Assembly: GCA_964369215.1 (NCBI GenBank)
Contig: CAYJEZ010000111.1
Span: 1-8,097, forward strand
DNA from: SIG603 sp964369215
Lineage (GTDB): Bacteria > Bacillota > Clostridia > Oscillospirales > Acutalibacteraceae
Direction of reading: 5' to 3'
DNA length: 8,097 bases
How positions within the stretch are numbered: the first letter of the stretch is position 1; the number at the start of each line of letters is the position of its first letter. The notes beneath the pieces were generated by a model. The model was given only the letters and a program-made list of their open reading frames with translations, was not told the origin of the DNA and searched no databases. A program made the position numbers and the translations under genes. Below are positions 5,489 through 8,097 of this stretch, piece by piece.

Positions 5489-7012
5489 TTAATTTTGTTT
5501 ATTTTTTTCTGTAAAGCCTGCTTTATCTGCATTTTGTGCATTTTTTCTTGCCGTTTCTTTTTGCACTTGCATGTCTTCTACTGTCTTTTCTTTTATTTTT
5601 GCCGCACCTTTGTAATCTCTTTTTGAGTTTATAAATGCACCACTTTCTTTAGCTTTTTCAAGCCTTTTCTTAGCCAATTCTATTTCTGATTTATATTGTG
5701 GCAACCACTCTGCCTGTTCTATTAAATATTCGTCTACCATTTGCTCTATTTCTAAAGTATTGCATACAGCTCCTGTTAATGGGTCCATCATCATGGCTTG
5801 TATCAACAATTGTCTATCTGCTGCTACTGCAGCTTCAACCGCTAAGCGCTGAACCCATACAGACTGCGAACACACCGCCGCACAGCCTAGCGGTAAGTCG
5901 CCAACTTTAGGAACGTTAACTCCATTTCTGTCTACATAAGCTGGAACCTCTACCACACATTCATCAGGTAAATTTGTAATAGTTCCGTTATTCATTACAT
6001 TAAAGTGACCCCTATATACTCTTCCCGTTTCTAGAGACTCAATTATAAAAGACCCATGCTCGTGGCTTCTATTTTCTTCCTTAAATTTATTGGCTTCTTG
6101 TTTCATCCAGTTTGGAAAATCTGCCTCAAACCAGTTTCTTCCCTCACGGCACACTCTTAAATAACCGCCTGTTTCGCCATTTATCCAAGTGTCAAGAGAT
6201 ATCCAATCTTTTATCTCTTCAGGCCTTTTTCTATACCATGCTACATACTCAGACAAATGTCCGTTTGACTCTGTTGAGTAGTAGCCAAAACGTTTGAGCA
6301 TATCAATTCTAACTTTCTCTTTTTCTGATAGTTCTTCGTTTTTCTCATATGCTGATAATATCTTACTTGTTAGGTCTTCTCCTTTATGTGCTACTTTTAA
6401 ATACCAAGTTTGGTGGTTAATTCCTACACATGTAATGTCAATTTCTTCTTGCTCAAAGCCTAATGCCTTTGCAATTTGGGCATGCCCACCTTGAACGCCA
6501 TGGCACAAACCTATTGTATTAACTTTACCGTATTTATTGCATGCCCAAGTTATCATAGCATTTGGGTTAGCGTAGTTTAGCATAATGCAGTCAGGCTTTG
6601 CAACTTCTTTTATGTCTTTACAAAAGTCAAGCATTGCCGCAATTCCTCTTTGCCCATACATAATTCCGCCCGCACAAAGTGTGTCTCCTACACATTGGTC
6701 AATCCCGTACCTTAAAGCAATTGCTATATCTTTTTCAAACGCTTCAAGCACGCCTATTCTAACAGCATTAATAACATATTTAGCATCTTTAAACGCTTCT
6801 CTTCTATCAAGAGTTTTATGTATTTTTATGTTTAAGCCGTTTTCGCTAATATCTCTTTGACATAACTGATAAACCATATCTAAGTTATGCTCGTTAATAT
6901 CTGTAAAAGAAATTTCAATATCAGAGAATTCTTTCACCGCTAACAAATCGCTTAACAACCTGCGTGTAAAACCAACACTGCCCGCACCAATAAATGCTAC
7001 TTTAAAACTCAT
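5489..7012 (-). CDS. Glycoside hydrolase family 4 enzyme (alpha-galactosidase/alpha-glucuronidase type)
   Basis: GH4 enzymes cleave glycosides in the cytoplasm by an oxidation-elimination route that needs NAD+ and a divalent metal, usually Mn2+. The 507-residue protein shows the NAD-binding loop GAGSVGF (9-15) with Asp38 at the end of the second strand, GDTLCAGGI (109-117), NYANP (146-150), and the metal ligands Cys170 (CHGV, 170-173) and His200 (GINH, 197-200). The overall pattern, including ESNGHLSEY (248-256) and AMMMDPLTGAV (406-416), is closest to MelA-type alpha-galactosidases. Those typically carry CHSV, whereas CHGX is reported for alpha-glucuronidases, so the sugar is open. The CN-P motif of 6-phospho-glycosidases is absent, so a phosphorylated PTS substrate is unlikely. 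About 65 lysine-, glutamate- and alanine-rich residues (441-507) extend beyond the usual end. The start at 7012 fits homology. AAGGAA at 7026-7031 is rather far (13 nt), and a GGGG run at 7020-7023 is nearer. First gene of the operon with the kinase. Confidence 0.9.
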   Translation of the reverse strand: MSFKVAFIGAGSVGFTRRLLSDLLAVKEFSDIEISFTDINEHNLDMVYQLCQRDISENGLNIKIHKTLDRREAFKDAKYVINAVRIGVLEAFEKDIAIALRYGIDQCVGDTLCAGGIMYGQRGIAAMLDFCKDIKEVAKPDCIMLNYANPNAMITWACNKYGKVNTIGLCHGVQGGHAQIAKALGFEQEEIDITCVGINHQTWYLKVAHKGEDLTSKILSAYEKNEELSEKEKVRIDMLKRFGYYSTESNGHLSEYVAWYRKRPEEIKDWISLDTWINGETGGYLRVCREGRNWFEADFPNWMKQEANKFKEENRSHEHGSFIIESLETGRVYRGHFNVMNNGTITNLPDECVVEVPAYVDRNGVNVPKVGDLPLGCAAVCSQSVWVQRLAVEAAVAADRQLLIQAMMMDPLTGAVCNTLEIEQMVDEYLIEQAEWLPQYKSEIELAKKRLEKAKESGAFINSKRDYKGAAKIKEKTVEDMQVQKETARKNAQNADKAGFTEKNKQN

Positions 7013-7039
7013 ACCGCTACCCCATTTCCTTTTTAACTA

Positions 7040-7070
7040 ATCATAACCTTTTGTATATGTAAATGTGCAA
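7040..7070 (-). promoter_or_regulatory. Weak candidate promoter for the GH4-kinase operon
   Basis: On the minus strand TTGCAC (7070-7065) and TATGAT (7045-7040, 5 of 6 to consensus) are separated by 19 nt, longer than ideal. A weak promoter would fit an operon that depends on an activator of the AraC type encoded next door. The predicted transcript start is very near the ribosome-binding site, so this call is tentative. Confidence 0.3.
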
Positions 7071-7103
7071 GTTATTTAATAAAAACAATTTAAATGCAAT
7101 ATA

Positions 7104-7132
7104 TTGTGTTATTAAATTTTACATGATATAAT
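7104..7132 (+). promoter_or_regulatory. Promoter of the AraC-family regulator gene (extended -10)
   Basis: TTGTGT (7104-7109), a 17-nt spacer and a perfect TATAAT (7127-7132) preceded by TGA, giving an extended -10. The leader would be about 33 nt to the ATG at 7172. The -35 box overlaps the palindrome CAATATATTG (7097-7106), a possible operator for autoregulation. Confidence 0.6.
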
Positions 7133-7171
7133 ATTATAAGCGTTTTATTTTTTATGTAAGAGGTATTTTTG

Positions 7172-8023
7172 ATGAATAACAACATTGACATTTGTGCATA
7201 CTATGCACTCAATTTAAATGAGTATAAAATGGATGCACACAAGCATGATATGTATGAAATTATGTATGCTACTAGTGGCGAGTGCACTGTATATTTTGAA
7301 GATGAGATAATAAAGCTTAAACGCGGTGAATTTATTGTAATTCACCCTCAGGTTGAGCACAAACTTCAAATAGTAAACCAATCAAATTGTTCGGTGTTAA
7401 ACCTAGAATGGGTTTTAGGAAAAGGCTTTATTAATTTGAATGACGCCTATAATAATAGCGTATTTATTAAGAATTTTTTTAAAGAGCGTTTTAAATATAA
7501 AAAGTTATATGACGAGGGTCAATTTGGATTCGCTTTAAAAGACTTAATTCAAGTGCTGGGTAGCACTGCTAATGATAAATATTTAATTCAAGTTATTTTT
7601 ATTCGGTTACTACTTGAAATGTCTAAAGCTTTCGAGAACAGCTCTTATTATAGCTCGGTTAAGTATATAAATTTAGCAAAAAAATATATTAAAGAAAATT
7701 TATCTAGCGACTTAAACGTCGAGCTAATAGCAACTAATGCAGGAATAAGCGGTTATTACTTACAGTCACTCTTCTCTAAATATCTAAATAGCGGTGTAAT
7801 AAATTATGTTAATGATTTAAGAATTCAAAAGGCTTGTTACTTACTTAAAAACAGCAATTTATCGGTAATGGATATTGCGTTTGAACTAGGATATAACAGC
7901 AGGCAACATTTTTCTTACACCTTTGAAAAGCGGTGTAAAATGAGCCCACAAAACTATAAAAAACTGTATAAACAAACTTTGCAACCAAACACTAAAACAT
8001 TTAAGACTATAGTTCTTAAATAA
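7172..8023 (+). CDS. AraC-family transcriptional regulator with cupin sensor domain
   Basis: A 283-residue DNA-binding regulator, of typical length for sugar-responsive AraC proteins. The N-terminal part (about 5-90) is a cupin-type ligand domain: HKHDMYEI at 23-30, a glycine turn near 36, RGEFIVIHP at 51-59 and EHKLQI at 62-67. The C-terminal part (about 165-268) is the AraC double helix-turn-helix. The first helix pair is near 182-205 (NVELIATNAGISGYYLQSLF). The second, near 229-253, has the family signature DIAFELGYNSRQHFSYTFEKR, ending with MSPQNYKK. ATG 7172 has AAGAGGT (7158-7164) 7 nt upstream; a TTG immediately before it, at 7169, is an unlikely start. It is divergent from the GH4-kinase operon, so it most probably controls that operon in response to a related sugar. 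Ligand and direction of control are inferred, not shown. Confidence 0.9.
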   Translation: MNNNIDICAYYALNLNEYKMDAHKHDMYEIMYATSGECTVYFEDEIIKLKRGEFIVIHPQVEHKLQIVNQSNCSVLNLEWVLGKGFINLNDAYNNSVFIKNFFKERFKYKKLYDEGQFGFALKDLIQVLGSTANDKYLIQVIFIRLLLEMSKAFENSSYYSSVKYINLAKKYIKENLSSDLNVELIATNAGISGYYLQSLFSKYLNSGVINYVNDLRIQKACYLLKNSNLSVMDIAFELGYNSRQHFSYTFEKRCKMSPQNYKKLYKQTLQPNTKTFKTIVLK

Positions 8024-8025
8024 AA

Positions 8026-8033
8026 AGGGGGTG
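8026..8033 (+). promoter_or_regulatory. Strong ribosome-binding-site-like element after araC; next gene not resolved
   Basis: AGGGGGTG begins 3 nt after the AraC gene stop and looks like a Shine-Dalgarno site. The ATG at 8045, 11 nt on, is followed after three codons by TAA. Another ATG at 8082 (preceded by GGAAG at 8073-8077) stays open to the window end but shows only five codons. No terminator is visible after araC, so a further co-transcribed gene may begin at or beyond the edge. Confidence 0.35.
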
Positions 8034-8097
8034 TGACGAAATCAATGTCATTAAGATAAGAAAAAAGAAAGCGGAAGCAGAATGTATCAGAAAATAA

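Noticed and set aside
5698..6860. Several plus-strand reading frames opposite the GH4 gene
   Set aside because: Shadow frames of a gene with clear family motifs; no start signals and low-complexity translations.
504..7012. A functional link between nadE and the NAD+-dependent GH4 enzyme
   Set aside because: GH4 needs NAD+ only as a tightly held cofactor, and the genes are in separate transcription units with a terminator between them.
7169..7171. TTG start one codon before the AraC ATG
   Set aside because: The ATG at 7172 has ideal spacing to AAGAGGT and is the usual start codon.
8061..8067. Slippery heptamer A AAA AAG as a programmed frameshift site
   Set aside because: The short frame from ATG 8045 stops at 8057-8059 before reaching it, and no downstream coding frame is visible.

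Overview
The window is AT-rich bacterial DNA. It most likely comes from an endospore-forming, low-GC Firmicute of the Clostridia type. Evidence: the partial gene at the left edge ends with a recognisable SpoIIID C-terminus (a sporulation DNA-binding protein), promoters and ribosome-binding sites are of the Gram-positive kind, and the sugar genes resemble clostridial families. No mobile element, CRISPR array, rRNA or tRNA gene was seen.

Left part (1-2402, + strand): the 3' end of spoIIID, a gene-free stretch holding a probable terminator and a striking 27-bp palindrome, then an extended -10 promoter and nadE. NadE is the two-domain glutamine-dependent NAD+ synthetase, with its true start at 504. 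Middle (2403-3898): a membrane-anchored protein of unknown role with four predicted helices and a C-terminal permuted NlpC/P60 (YiiX-like) cysteine-hydrolase-type domain. A 21-bp perfect hairpin follows and probably terminates transcription from both sides.

Right part (3899-8023): a compact carbohydrate-use locus. A GH4 NAD+/Mn-dependent glycosidase and an FGGY-family sugar kinase form a minus-strand operon: 15 nt separate them and the kinase ribosome-binding site starts right at the GH4 stop codon. An AraC-family regulator is transcribed divergently from a short shared promoter region. The inferred scheme is that AraC senses a sugar and controls the operon, GH4 releases a monosaccharide or uronate inside the cell, and the kinase or a linked pathway phosphorylates a derivative. 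No transporter or isomerase lies in the window, so the substrate is not fixed.

No clear-cut new defence or mobile system is visible. The points most worth a second look are the unassigned substrate of the GH4/FGGY pair (CHGV motif, charged C-terminal tail, Glu in the kinase phosphate loop), the membrane-anchored permuted papain-like protein, and the palindrome in front of nadE.
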